A stretch of 64,000 nucleotides of DNA, from contig NZ_CP093301.1 of NCBI RefSeq assembly GCF_024362785.1, forward strand, positions 2,542,001-2,606,000. Direction: 5' to 3'. Position numbers and translations under genes: made by a program. The notes beneath the pieces were generated by a model. The model did no database searches and was not told where the DNA came from. It worked only from the letters and a program-made list of their open reading frames with translations. Below are positions 7,635-17,100 of this stretch, in pieces. This DNA is from Evansella sp. LMS18. Its GTDB lineage: Bacteria > Bacillota > Bacilli > Bacillales > Salisediminibacteriaceae. Numbering within the stretch: the first letter of the stretch is position 1; every line of letters begins with the position of its first letter.

Positions 7635-9485
7635 TTATTTTTTTCTGTCTTTATCGTCATCACTAAGGTCTGGGTCGACTTCCTGTTTTTCTGGTTTATC
7701 AGGAGTGTCTGGTGTATCGAGCTCTCCGTTAAGCTGCTCTTCCAGATCATCCCGCAAGTCCTCGTACACCTTTTCTTTGAATTCCTCATAGACTTCTTCT
7801 TTCAAGTCGTCGTAAACTTCTTCTTTGACCTGTTCATAGACCTCTTCTTTTATATCTTCATAAACTTCTTCTTTCACGTCATCATAGACTCTTTCTTTCA
7901 TGTTGTCGTACATGCCGCCGTACACTTCTTCTTTAACCCGCTTTGTATGTTTCCGGGTAGTGCGCTTCTGTTCGACTTTGAGGTCTCTCCCCATCATAAT
8001 CAGCAGAGAAAATACCATCACAACCATTATGATCGCAAATGGCAAGGCCGCGACAATGGATGCAGTCTGCAATCCGGTAAGTCCGCCGCTTACAAGTAGT
8101 ACACTGGCTGTACCGGCAATCAGGAAACCCCAGATTACTTTTACGCCCAATTTAGGTTCCAGGCTCCCATCACTCGTTAGTGCGGCCAGAACATAAGAAG
8201 CTGAGTCCGCTGATGTAATGAAAAAGATGATGATGAGCGTGACAGCAAGTATGCTCATGATGATGCCCAGAGGAAGTTCGCTTAACGTTGCGAACAGGGC
8301 TACTTCAACATTCTCCAAAACGAGTGTTCCGATCTGCTCATTCCCGCCAAGAATTAAATCCAGTGCTGTGCCGCCAAAGGCTGTAAACCATAGTACAGCA
8401 AGCAGGGAAGGGACAATAAGAACACCTGCCACGAATTCACGGATTGTCCGGCCGCGGGAAATTCGTGCAATAAATATTCCCATGAATGGAGCCCATGAAA
8501 TATGCCATGCCCAGAAGAAAATGGTATATGTGCCCAGCCATGCTCCATCACCGAACGGATTAAGGTCAAGGCTCATCTGTACGACATTTCCTAAGTATCC
8601 GCCTATTACTGATACGATATTTTGCGCGATAAATAAACTAGGCCCGAATATAATAACAAATATAAGCAGAAGGGCGGCAATTGTCAGGTTAATTGTACTT
8701 AAAATCTTAATGCCTTTATTAACACCCGTTGCAGCTGAAAATATGAACAGGACAGTAACAATGGCTATTACTACCATGTTAGTTACCGCATTATTCGGAA
8801 CCGCCCCTGCCGTCAGATGGGACAGGCCCCCTGTTATTTGCAGCGCACTGAGTCCGAAGGTAGTGGCAACCCCTGTTGAAGTGGCTAAAACTGCGAGGAC
8901 ATCAATTCCTTTTCCGAGAGGTCCCCGGGTTCTGTCCCCAATAATCGGCTGGAAAGCAGAACTGATTAATGCAGGCTGATCTTTTCGGAACTGGACGTAG
9001 GCTAAAGTTAAGGCAACAAGGGAAAATATTGCCCATGGGTGAAGTGCCCAGTGGAAAACCCCGTACCTGAGCCCCGCTGCAGCTCTTACTTCGTCGGACG
9101 CATTGGCGTAATCAGGATGCGGATCAAGATAATAAAGCGCTGGCTCCGCAACTCCCCAGAATACAAATCCTACACCGATTCCGGCTGAAAAGAGCATTCC
9201 AAGCCATGTATAAAATTTGTACTCAGGACGCTCGTCAGGTTTTCCGAGGCGAAGTCTTCCGAAAGGGCTGACTGCCAGAAAAAGGACAAATACAATGAAT
9301 AATGCCGTAGCCAGCATATAAAACCATCCGAAGTTGTCGAGGGTTGCTGCCAAGGCGGAATTGGAAACGCGTTCAAGGGACTGCGGACCAATTGCTCCCC
9401 ATAAGACAAATAACGCTACTAACGGAGCAGAGATGTAAAAAACAATGCTCGGTCTTTTTGTCTGGTATTCGTAATTATTTTTCAT
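7635..9485 (-). CDS. BCCT-family compatible-solute transporter with octapeptide-repeat tail
   Basis: A 616-residue BetP/OpuD-type carrier with 12 predicted membrane spans. The signature AGIGVGFVFWGVAEP is at residues 101-115, with the BCCT tryptophan-rich core segment (FFWAWHISWAPFMGIFIARISRGRT) about 325-350. BCCT carriers take up glycine betaine, choline or related solutes with Na+ under osmotic stress. The cytosolic tail (about 499-616) is unusually long. It contains about seven near-perfect 8-residue repeats of the form VKEEVYED (about 517-577), then an acidic, Pro/Asp-rich end. In BetP the C-terminal domain senses K+ and osmotic stress, so this tail may do the same by forming an amphipathic helix (inference). 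The exact substrate is unknown. Confidence 0.9.
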   Translation of the reverse strand: MKNNYEYQTKRPSIVFYISAPLVALFVLWGAIGPQSLERVSNSALAATLDNFGWFYMLATALFIVFVLFLAVSPFGRLRLGKPDERPEYKFYTWLGMLFSAGIGVGFVFWGVAEPALYYLDPHPDYANASDEVRAAAGLRYGVFHWALHPWAIFSLVALTLAYVQFRKDQPALISSAFQPIIGDRTRGPLGKGIDVLAVLATSTGVATTFGLSALQITGGLSHLTAGAVPNNAVTNMVVIAIVTVLFIFSAATGVNKGIKILSTINLTIAALLLIFVIIFGPSLFIAQNIVSVIGGYLGNVVQMSLDLNPFGDGAWLGTYTIFFWAWHISWAPFMGIFIARISRGRTIREFVAGVLIVPSLLAVLWFTAFGGTALDLILGGNEQIGTLVLENVEVALFATLSELPLGIIMSILAVTLIIIFFITSADSASYVLAALTSDGSLEPKLGVKVIWGFLIAGTASVLLVSGGLTGLQTASIVAALPFAIIMVVMVFSLLIMMGRDLKVEQKRTTRKHTKRVKEEVYGGMYDNMKERVYDDVKEEVYEDIKEEVYEQVKEEVYDDLKEEVYEEFKEKVYEDLRDDLEEQLNGELDTPDTPDKPEKQEVDPDLSDDDKDRKK

Positions 9486-9710
9486 GCCTATTAATCATTC
9501 GTTCTGAATAAGGCCTGTGTACATTCATATTCTGACAGATGCTGAACACCAAATCAGCAAATGATTCCAGAAGCCTGAAAAAATAAGGGAACGAATGAAT
9601 CCTCCTCTCTGTTTATCAAATTGGATATTATTGCATGAGTCTGTTATGTTACCTATATTTCCCCTAAATGTCTACCATATGAAACAAACTCATTAGATTT
9701 TTACATGCTT

Positions 9711-9958
9711 GAATGAATTTCACATAAATGCTTTCAATAAAAAAAGACGAACATTTCTTTTCGATTGCAGTGTAAGGCGGCGACTCTGGCGGGAAAAGCG
9801 CGAGCGGAAAATCCATTTTTTCCGGCGTTCAGCCGTAAAAATTAGTTGAAGCCGTGCCCGCAGAACGCGTCCGTCTGAAGCGTAAATCGAACAAAAAAGT
9901 AACATTTTTAAGGCAGGTTCGTAGTAAAGATGAAAATCTTGAATTATGAAATTGGTTC
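9711..9958 (+). repeat. Element A, copy 1 (short form, MITE-like)
   Basis: About 248 bp. Ends GAATGAATTTCA and TATGAAATTGGTTC are imperfect terminal inverted repeats. Inner landmarks: TTTCGATTGCAG, GGCGACTCTGGCGGG, CCGGCGTTCAGCCG and GCAGAACGCGTCCGTC. Shares these in order with copies at 10959, 26731 (reverse) and 37190 (reverse). Confidence 0.88.
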
Positions 9959-9966
9959 GCTTTATG

Positions 9967-9999
9967 AAAAATAAACAACCTGGATTTCATCCAGGCTGC
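9967..9999 (-). terminator. Terminator facing the minus strand
   Basis: GCCTGGAT-gaa-ATCCAGG stem, then TTGTTTATTTTTC on the minus strand. It closes the small degenerate reading frame at 10000-10184. Confidence 0.7.
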
Positions 10000-10184
10000 T
10001 TTGCAGCTTTCGTCAGCCGCTTTTATTGTTCCTGTTGTCTGAATTTTTATCTCCTGGCATGGCATCATTGTTTCTTTCACTTGTTCGTACACTTCTTCTT
10101 TTATTTCTATATAAACTTCTTTTTTCACATGGACACTTCATCTTTCATGAAATCATAAAAGTCCTCGTACACTTCTTGATTCAT
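10000..10184 (-). pseudogene. Orphan fragment encoding BCCT-tail octapeptide repeats
   Basis: Minus-strand sequence in two overlapping frames. From ATG 10182-10184 it reads MNQEVYEDFYDFMKDEV, then stops. From GTG 10126-10128, one frame over, it reads KKEVYIEIKEEVYEQVKE, then a basic/Cys-containing segment. The VYEQVKE-type repeats match the C-terminal tail of the BCCT carrier encoded about 500 bp downstream on the same strand, with no membrane domain. An AGGAGGAG ribosome-like site lies near 10217, with a palindrome above it and a terminator below. It looks like the decayed tail of a second BCCT gene, or a frameshifted small repeat protein. Frame calls are direct; origin is inferred. Confidence 0.5.
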
Positions 10185-10234
10185 TTGTTAGGGTACATTC
10201 TGAAGCGAATGCTCCTCCTCTCTTTTCCTTTAAG

Positions 10235-10260
10235 TTTTGTTAAAGTTAAACTTAACAAAA
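10235..10260. promoter_or_regulatory. Operator-like palindrome
   Basis: TTTTGTTAA (10235-10243), 8-nt centre, TTAACAAAA (10252-10260): 9-bp perfect arms upstream of both the minus-strand BCCT-tail fragment and csaA. Looks like a dimeric repressor site; the protein is unknown. Confidence 0.4.
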
Positions 10261-10412
10261 AACAAAAAGATAATAACTAATTCCCTGTTTTTTGCTAATT
10301 CTAAACCTTTTAAAAATTATAGAAGGATAAAGGGCAAGTATTGTTTAACTATAAACAGGAGATACATGCATTAGAGAGAAAAGAAAAATACGAGCAGAGG
10401 TGAGTGGTACAT

Positions 10413-10745
10413 ATGGCAACAATTGAAGACTTCTCTAAAATCGACATGAGAATAGGGACTGTTCTGACAGCTGAACCTTTTCCTGAAGCAAGAACACCGG
10501 CGATCAAAGTAACGATTGATTTCGGCGAAGAACTTGGAGTTAAGCAGTCCAGCGCGCAGATTACAAACCGTTATGAACCGGGAGAGCTTATTGGCCGGCA
10601 GGTTGCGGCAGTAGTTAATTTTCCCCCAATGCGGATTGCTGGATTCAAGTCAGAGGTGCTTGTACTTGGAGGAGTGCCGGAAAAAGGGGATGTGGTGCTC
10701 CTTAATATTGACGAAGAAGTGCCTAATGGAACAAAAATATCATAA
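10413..10745 (+). CDS. csaA: CsaA, tRNA-binding-domain secretion chaperone
   Basis: A 110-residue protein (identical in length to B. subtilis CsaA) consisting of a single tRNA-binding OB fold (Trbp111-like). It opens DFSKIDMRIGTV, has KQSSAQIT in the middle and ends with the NGTKIS-type C-terminus (EVPNGTKIS). CsaA acts as a dimeric export chaperone in Bacillus and also resembles the MetRS C-terminal tRNA-binding domain. I chose ATG 10413 because GCAGAGGTGAG (10395-10405) is correctly spaced; an upstream in-frame GTG (10404) overlaps this ribosome site. Monocistronic with its own terminator. Confidence 0.95.
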   Translation: MATIEDFSKIDMRIGTVLTAEPFPEARTPAIKVTIDFGEELGVKQSSAQITNRYEPGELIGRQVAAVVNFPPMRIAGFKSEVLVLGGVPEKGDVVLLNIDEEVPNGTKIS

Positions 10746-10756
10746 GGGATTTTTCA

Positions 10757-10787
10757 GACAGGGAGAAAATCTTTCCCTGTCTTTTTT
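10757..10787 (+). terminator. Terminator of csaA
   Basis: GACAGGGA, loop, TCCCTGTC, then six T. Confidence 0.85.
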
Positions 10788-10810
10788 GCGGCTTGATTTA
10801 TCCCGATATA

Positions 10811-10951
10811 ACCGTCCGTAAAACTCCCGCTTCCAAATAGGGTGGAAGCGAAAATGTTTAGGCGGGAAGTAACGGACGCTAACATCCCGATTGGTTCAAC
10901 TAACAATCAGTTTGGGATGAATCTCCCCCCACTGATTGAGGGTTCAGTTTA
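10811..10951 (+). repeat. Element B, copy 2
   Basis: Complete copy. Outer stem CCGTCCGT / ACGGACG, inner CTCCCGC / GCGGGAAG and GCTTCC / GGAAGC arms, core ACATCCCGATTGGTTC, right hairpin CAATCAG / CTGATTG, end GGTTCAGTTTA. It begins about 24 bp after the csaA terminator. Confidence 0.88.
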
Positions 10952-10958
10952 TACCTGC

Positions 10959-11196
10959 AAATGAATTTCATATATAGACTTTGTATAAAAAGACGAATGT
11001 TACACTTCGATTGCAGCGTAAGACGGCGACTCTGGCGGGAAAAGCGCGAGCTGAAAATCCATTTTTGACGGCGTTCAGCCGTCAAAAATTAGTTGAATCC
11101 GTGCCCGCAGAACGCGTCCGTCTGAAGTGTAAATCGAACAACAAAGTAACCTTTTAAGATAAAAGTTGTAAATCTTGAATTATGAAATTGATTCCT
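10959..11196 (+). repeat. Element A, copy 2 (short form)
   Basis: Directly abuts element B copy 2. Contains AATGAATTTCATATATAG at the left, the perfect arm pair TTGACGGC-gttca-GCCGTCAA in the middle, and ATTATGAAATTGATTC at the right. Best-preserved short-form copy. Confidence 0.9.
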
Positions 11197-11297
11197 TTAT
11201 ATAAAAAAAGTATAAAAACAGGATGAAATCCTCATTTTTAGTTTTCTGAAAACATGGTATATTTCATTTACTTTACCAGCGGAAGGAGGAGAGGCTC

Positions 11298-11600
11298 ATG
11301 CTGCGCAAGCTTTTATGTCTGATGCTTATCATCACGCTTGTTCAGATTTCTTTTTCGCAGGACTCCAGAGCCTCTTCTTCCGAGGAAATGAAGGCGGTTC
11401 AGGAAATGCCCTCCCATAATGGAGAGACGGGGAAACCTGGCCCGGATGATTTTAACAAAGCCCTTTTTGCAAAGGGCAGCGTAAAAAGAATTTCTGGTTT
11501 ATATTTCTCTCTTAATATTCAGCAGAACAGAACGAATCGGCAAGAGCAGTCGTTTTTGTTGGCCGTTTTTTATCAGTCGAATTATTTTCGCCATAACTGA
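11298..11600 (+). CDS. Small secreted hypothetical protein
   Basis: 100 residues with a clear signal peptide (MLRKLLCLMLIITLVQISFS) and a likely cleavage after SRASS. The mature part is about 75 residues, polar, with no Cys and no motif I recognise. AAGGAGGAGAGG sits 6-8 bp before the ATG, so translation should be strong. A 38-residue membrane peptide gene follows 39 bp downstream with its own strong ribosome site and a shared terminator. They may form a two-gene unit. Function unknown. Confidence 0.6.
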   Translation: MLRKLLCLMLIITLVQISFSQDSRASSSEEMKAVQEMPSHNGETGKPGPDDFNKALFAKGSVKRISGLYFSLNIQQNRTNRQEQSFLLAVFYQSNYFRHN

Positions 11601-11639
11601 TTCCCAAGCTAAAAATATAAATATACAGGAGGAATCGGT

Positions 11640-11756
11640 ATGATGTTACTGCGGGTACTGTTGATGGGGATGCTCTCAATGAGCGCACTCGGAATTTTAT
11701 TTTTCCAGGGAATTGAATTTATCCAGGCTGTATTTCAGGTTATTGTTAAAAAGTAA
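11640..11756 (+). CDS. Small membrane peptide (38 aa)
   Basis: Two adjacent ATGs (11640, 11643) after AGGAGG (11627-11632). The product is one hydrophobic helix (LLMGMLSMSALGILFFQGIEFI), then a short amphipathic stretch and a KK end. A terminator follows within 10 bp. The size, strong ribosome site and terminator argue for a real gene. No family recognised. Confidence 0.6.
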   Translation: MMLLRVLLMGMLSMSALGILFFQGIEFIQAVFQVIVKK

Positions 11757-11762
11757 AAGAAG

Positions 11763-11791
11763 AAGCTGCTGTATTTTACAGCAGCTTTTCC
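11763..11791. terminator. Bidirectional terminator
   Basis: AAGCTGCTGTA-ttt-TACAGCAGCTT with T-rich flanks on both strands. Serves the small-peptide unit (+) and the DUF2628 gene (-). Confidence 0.85.
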
Positions 11792-11795
11792 TGTG

Positions 11796-12686
11796 CTAAT
11801 TGACTATTTCAAACAACGCGGTTCCCTTCGTTTCCTGGTCTATAAATATCTCAACTCTGTACTCCCCTGTATTTGTCAGTGGGTTATCAGCGTCAAGGAG
11901 ATGAAGGGAGACCCTGCTGGAGGTGAAAAAACCATAGGACCGTTCCGACAGTTGCTCCCAGCTGGCGTCTTCATTTTCTCTGTGCGACAACACTACCTCA
12001 AATGTACGGTCTCCGATTGGTTCCTCGCCAACATAAAGGACTTCCAGAGCACCGCTGTATTTTTCAAAGACCTGCACTTCTTCCGCAGCTGTAAAAGGAG
12101 ATGGTGGGGAACTTCCTTCCTCATAGACGTACACGCCTTCCGGGAGCGGTATGTTTTCAGCCCACGAAGACACCCATACAGCAGCAGGGTATATCAGTAA
12201 AGCAGCAGCTGCAAAAACTAATACGGCACTTACAGGGGAAGTTCCCGTTTTATTGAATAACGGGGCTGCCTGCTTATTTTTATTTTCCAGGAAACCAGCG
12301 ATTCGACCCACATGCTTTGCATATAAGGTGTTCCCTTTAAAGCCGAAGAAAAGGCCTGCGAGAAACAGAGAGACAATCCCCCATACAAAAAGACTTTCCT
12401 CCGGAAGAGCTGTATAATGGATAATAACAGGGAAGGCATAGGCTGCAGCGAATGCCAGGAGGAGCAGAACAAAGTATATAACTGCCCATAAATACATATG
12501 TCTGTACGCGAGCCAGACTGGACTTACGAGAAAGGCTGCCCAGTTCCAGCCAGAGTATTTAAATGGATTCTTGCTTGTCTTCCATTTCCGTAAATAATAA
12601 TCTGAGTTGTTTTTAATAATATGTCCGGTCTCATTCCGGAAACTGGCATCGTTGTTTAATTTATTTTTAAAGCTGGTCCCATTCAC
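11796..12686 (-). CDS. DUF2628-like membrane protein with extracytoplasmic C-terminal domain
   Basis: 296 residues. After a 40-residue polar N-terminus comes the DUF2628 signature (WNWAAFLVSPVWLAYRHMY, about 48-66), where a Trp/Tyr-rich helix starts a group of about four membrane spans. After a last span (about 150-172) is a soluble domain of about 120 residues that is beta-rich and acidic. The function of DUF2628 is unknown. The GTG start has only a distant GAGGGAG ribosome site, so the N-terminus is uncertain. It is convergent with the upstream peptide genes. Confidence 0.75.
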   Translation of the reverse strand: MNGTSFKNKLNNDASFRNETGHIIKNNSDYYLRKWKTSKNPFKYSGWNWAAFLVSPVWLAYRHMYLWAVIYFVLLLLAFAAAYAFPVIIHYTALPEESLFVWGIVSLFLAGLFFGFKGNTLYAKHVGRIAGFLENKNKQAAPLFNKTGTSPVSAVLVFAAAALLIYPAAVWVSSWAENIPLPEGVYVYEEGSSPPSPFTAAEEVQVFEKYSGALEVLYVGEEPIGDRTFEVVLSHRENEDASWEQLSERSYGFFTSSRVSLHLLDADNPLTNTGEYRVEIFIDQETKGTALFEIVN

Positions 12687-12831
12687 AGTTATTCACAAAC
12701 TCCCTCATCGTATAATCTCTCATAGTTTATCATGGATAGGAGCAGGCAGAAAAAATACATGCTTGTGAATAAGGAAGAAGTAAAATCTCCGATAGGTAAT
12801 CGCAGCCTGAAAATAAGAGGTGGATAATAAA

Positions 12832-13443
12832 ATGAAACAATATTGGCTGTTTATATTAATGATCCTTGCCATGCTGGCTGCCGGATGCCAGGAAGACTTG
12901 TCTTCCGGTGCGTCTGATGAATTACCGTACAATCTGATTCATTCCGAATTCAGCTATACACCATTTGAGATTCCTGGGCAATGGGAGGTTGTTTCAGTCA
13001 GTTCAGATGTTGAGCATCAGTACCAGGACTGGGAAGAACCTGAAAACCACCAGTATGCAGAGGTGCCGTTCAGATATACAATAACCTTTGGCAGAAAAGC
13101 AGATGAAAATTCAGTCACAGAAAGTGAGCTGGAAGTGTTTAATGAACAGCAGGAGTTGCGGGGAAAAACAACGAGGCAATTATATTATCATACATATTAT
13201 GAGCATTTCGGTGTCCTCCATATAAGCAGGAACGGTTTTGTAAGAATGATTTCTAACCTGGATGACGCGGAGGAATGGGAGCTCTCCGGAGAAAAAGCCG
13301 TGGTGCTTAGAGACGGAAACGAGTGGGTCATGAACGTGTATGAAAATGGCGTATATTATGACCTGCTTGTCCTGGGAGAAGCAGGATTAGCAACGGAAGA
13401 TGAGGGCAGAGAGCTTCTGGAAGGGATGTTTACAGCAAAATAA
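12832..13443 (+). CDS. Hypothetical lipoprotein
   Basis: 203 residues from ATG 12832, placed after AGAGGTGG (12817-12824); the upstream in-frame GTG overlaps the ribosome site. A signal peptide with a perfect lipobox (LAAGC, Cys about residue 19) predicts attachment to the outer face of the membrane. The mature protein is acidic, rich in Glu and Tyr (YYHTYYEHFG), with a predicted beta structure. I recognise no domain. It stands alone with a terminator. Confidence 0.75.
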   Translation: MKQYWLFILMILAMLAAGCQEDLSSGASDELPYNLIHSEFSYTPFEIPGQWEVVSVSSDVEHQYQDWEEPENHQYAEVPFRYTITFGRKADENSVTESELEVFNEQQELRGKTTRQLYYHTYYEHFGVLHISRNGFVRMISNLDDAEEWELSGEKAVVLRDGNEWVMNVYENGVYYDLLVLGEAGLATEDEGRELLEGMFTAK

Positions 13444-13450
13444 TAAAAGG

Positions 13451-13484
13451 GTGTTCCATTGATTAGTAATGGAGCACTTTTTTT
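13451..13484 (+). terminator. Terminator of the lipoprotein gene
   Basis: GTGTTCCATT, loop GATTAGT, AATGGAGCAC, then seven T. Confidence 0.85.
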
Positions 13485-13554
13485 GTTGAAGAGAGAAAAA
13501 ATATACACATATATTTTCATGAATATGGCGATTTTGTGACATGGGTTTTGTAAA

Positions 13555-13583
13555 TTGACACTGGAATATGGGAATATTATAAT
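13555..13583 (+). promoter_or_regulatory. Consensus sigma-A promoter of the marR-RND operon
   Basis: TTGACA (13555-13560), 17-bp spacer, TATAAT (13578-13583): both hexamers perfect. Such a strong promoter suggests the operon is held off by a repressor. Confidence 0.85.
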
Positions 13584-13591
13584 CAAGTTTG

Positions 13592-13634
13592 TTAATTGTT
13601 AAGGAACTTTATGATTAAGATAATTAACTGTTAA
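13592..13634. promoter_or_regulatory. Probable MarR operator, two half-palindromic sites
   Basis: TTAATTGTTAA (13592-13602) and TTAACTGTTAA (13624-13634), both just after the promoter. The sites are 32 bp apart, about three helical turns. They would block initiation or elongation when bound by the adjacent MarR protein (inference). Confidence 0.55.
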
Positions 13635-13661
13635 GTAAATTAACCGTCAGGCGGGATGAAT

Positions 13662-14114
13662 ATGAACAAAGAAGAAATCATTCGTGATTTAGAAGAGGTC
13701 GTTATTGATATTAACCTCATATTGAATCATGAATTCAGCACCGAATTAAATATGAAGCTCTCACATAACCAGCAAATGGTGCTTTTTCTCGTCGGGACAC
13801 GAGGAGTAAAGCATGTTAAGGACCTGGCCTATCTTTTGAATATTTCCACCAGCGCGGTGAGCCAGATTGTAGCCAAACTGGAAAAAAAGGAAATGATTGA
13901 ACGGGAGATCGACCCGAATAACAGGAGGAGTACTATTTTAAAACTGGGCCATGAAGGAAAAGAGCTCTTAAAAAGATTAGATAAGATGAGAAATACAATT
14001 TTTCAGAAATACCTGGCTGAAATGGAGACAGCTGACTTAAAAAACATGAGAGATACTTTTTCTAAATTCAGAGAGATAATAATCGAGAAGAAAAATGAGG
14101 GGGATAAGTCGTGA
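13662..14114 (+). CDS. MarR-family transcriptional regulator
   Basis: 150 residues. A winged-helix domain sits in the middle: VKDLAYLLNISTSAVSQIVAKLEKKEMIER is the DNA-reading helix-turn-helix (about 50-80), then a wing with RRSTILKLG. Long helices at both ends form the dimer interface. I start at ATG 13662, since AGGCGGG directly touches the other candidate at 13656. It overlaps the RND pump gene by 4 bp (GTGA), so it is almost certainly the local, autoregulated repressor of that pump, acting at the TTAANTGTTAA sites. Its ligand is unknown. Confidence 0.92.
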   Translation: MNKEEIIRDLEEVVIDINLILNHEFSTELNMKLSHNQQMVLFLVGTRGVKHVKDLAYLLNISTSAVSQIVAKLEKKEMIEREIDPNNRRSTILKLGHEGKELLKRLDKMRNTIFQKYLAEMETADLKNMRDTFSKFREIIIEKKNEGDKS

Positions 14115-17100
14115 AAGGTATAACAGGATTTTCGATTAAAAGGCCGGTTTTTACCATTGTGGGAATGCTGCTGTTCCTTATTCTTGGAGCAGTATCTTTA
14201 ATAAACATACCATTAAAGCTGATTCCTGATATTGACCCGCCAATCGGGGCAGTGGTAACCAGTTACCCTGAGGCAAGCCCGGAAGAAGTGCTGGACAGAG
14301 TATCCAGGCCAATGGAAGGCGGACTGGCCACGCTGGACGGACTGAATAATATTTATACTATTTCCCAGGAAGGCTCCTCTATGACAATTCTGGAGTTTTC
14401 ATGGGCCACAAGTATTGATGATGTGGAAAATGATATTATTCGCCAAATGAACGGAGTGCCGCTTCCTTCAGATGCCGGCAATCCGAACTTTTTAAAGTTT
14501 GACCCTTCACAAATGCCGGTTATTCAGATGACTCTATCCTCAGACGACGAAGAAGAACTGAATGATCTTGTAAATGACCTGGAGATAGAACTACTGCAGA
14601 TAGACGGAGTAGCTTCCCTGGATATTATGGGAGATACTACCGAGCAGATTGTGGTGGAGCTGGACCAGGAAGCACTGGAAGAGAATGACCTCGAACAGTC
14701 AGATGTGGTCCAGGTGATCCAGGCCCATAATGTCACTTCGCCAGGTGGGATGGTACAAAGCGGGGACCTTGAGTACACCACCCGGATTATTCATGAAATG
14801 AACAGCACGGACGACATTGAAAACGTGGTCGTTACGGTTAACCCGGAGACTGGGGATGAAGTAACTGTAGCTGATGTAGCTGAGGTAACGCTTGAACCGG
14901 AAGAGCAGAATTCCATTACGAGAACCAACCAGGAACCTTCCGTCATGATAAGTGTGCAGCAGCAGTCAGATGCAAACCTTGCTCAGCTCTCAACTGTTTT
15001 TAACGAACGTCTTGATGAACTTTTGGGCGAAGAAGACTATGAAGATCTCGAAGTAGCAATCCTTTTTGACCAGGGTGAATATGTGCAGGAAGCAATATCA
15101 AGTGTTTCAATGGCGCTGATTGCCGGCGGAGTTTTTGCCATGCTTGTTCTGTTTGCGTTTCTAAGAAGCTTTAAAACTCCGTTTATTGTAGGTATAGCGA
15201 TACCTTTCTCAGTTATCGTAACATTTGTGCTCATCTACTTTGCAGACTTGTCATTAAATATTATGACACTTGGTGGTCTTGCTCTCGGTATCGGTATGCT
15301 CGTGGATAACTCAATTGTTGTAATTGAAAATATATACCGCCACCTCTCCATGAAGAAAGATCCTAAAGCAGCAGCCCTGGAGGGAACAAAAGAAGTAGCA
15401 GGAGCAATTACAGCTTCAACATTAACGACGATTTCCGTTTTCCTGCCTGTTATATTTATTTCAGGTATTGTAGGAAATTTATTTATGGAGTTTGCTTTAA
15501 CGGTATCCTTCAGTTTGCTTGCTTCCCTTGCCGTGGCACTTACAGTAGTGCCGATGCTTGCCAGCAGGCTTCTGAAGACACCAAAAGAAAATGTGGAAGC
15601 GAAACGTCAGAAGTCTGAATTTATTAAGGCCTTTGACAAATCTATACGCTGGTCTCTGAAAAACAGAGTCGGTGTTCTGCTGATAACGGCCTTGCTTTTA
15701 GCGGGAGGGGCGGTTGGTGTAGCAAATGTTGGAACGGAATTTATCCCGTCTACTGATGAAGGTTTCTTCCAGGTAGAAGTGGAAATGGAGCGGGGAACGC
15801 CGCTGGAAACTACTTTCGAGTCTGTTGAAGGAATTGAAGAAGTGCTTGATGATGAAGGAGATATACAGCATTATACAAGCGTCATAGGTTCTATGGGACC
15901 TGAAGCAGCAATTTTTGGAAGCAGCGGCTCACACGAAGCAACCATATATATTTCTATGGTTCCTCTTGCTGACCGTAACATATCAACGGATGAATTTGCT
16001 GATTCAATCAGAAGAGATGTGGAAAGAGCTGCTCCTGATGCGGAAATTTCTATTGACATGCAGGCAGCGGCCATGGGCGGACAGCCAAATACCATTACCT
16101 TTGATTTAACAGATGCAAACACTCAGCGTCTTCATGAGGCAGCAGAAGAACTCACTGAAGAATTTGAGGATATGAGTGAATTTAACGAAGTAACTACAGA
16201 CTTGACTGACACAGTAGAAGAAATTCAGTTTATCGTGGATGAAGAAGCAGCCAGGGAAAATGGTTTTGCGCCAGCTCAGATTGCCCAGCTGGTCAATGAT
16301 AAGATGAGAGGTGCCGAGGCTACTCAGATTGTCACTGAAGATGAAGATATATATGCTGTACACGTAAGATATGCGGAAGAAGATATTGAAACGATTGAAA
16401 GTGTTGAGGATCTGCTTCTCAGGACACCTGGTGGGGAGTATATTACTCTTAGTGAAGTAGTCGACATTGAAACTGGGGAAGGCCCGGCAACAATCAACAG
16501 AATTAACCAGGAAGCTTCAGTCCAGTTTACACTCCAATACGGAAGCCAGTATAACCTTGGAGAAATGTCTGAGCTTGTACAGTCAACGATCGATGACTAT
16601 GACTTGCCTGATGGAACATCCGTGAGCTATACAGGTGATCAGCAAATGATGGCTGATGCAATGGAAGATTTAACAATGGCATTGATTCTTGCGCTTGTAT
16701 TTGTGTATCTTGTGCTGGCAGCGCAGTTTGAATCGTTCAGATATCCGTTTGTTATTATGTTCAGCGTACCGCTTGTCATTATCGGGGTAGCAATCGGACT
16801 GACAGTTACTCTGACACCAGTAAGTGTTATGGCCTTTATCGGGCTGATAGTCCTCGCTGGTATTGTCGTAAACAATGCTATCGTTCTGGTGGATTACATC
16901 AACAAACGTAAAGAAGCAGGACTGCGCAGCTACGATGCCATCGTGGAAGGTGTTAAAGACCGTGCACGTCCAATCCTGATGACGGCTTTAACGACGATTC
17001 TTGGACTCGTGCCTTTATCACTTGGAATTGGCGAAGGGTCTGAAATCCAGCAGCCGATGGCAATAACTGTTATTGGCGGTTTGATCAGTTCCACTTTCCT

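Noticed and set aside
8218-8979. 253-aa plus-strand ORF inside the BCCT gene
   Set aside because: Antisense to a clear transporter gene; Ser/Arg/Pro-rich composition is typical of a shadow frame and it lacks a ribosome site.
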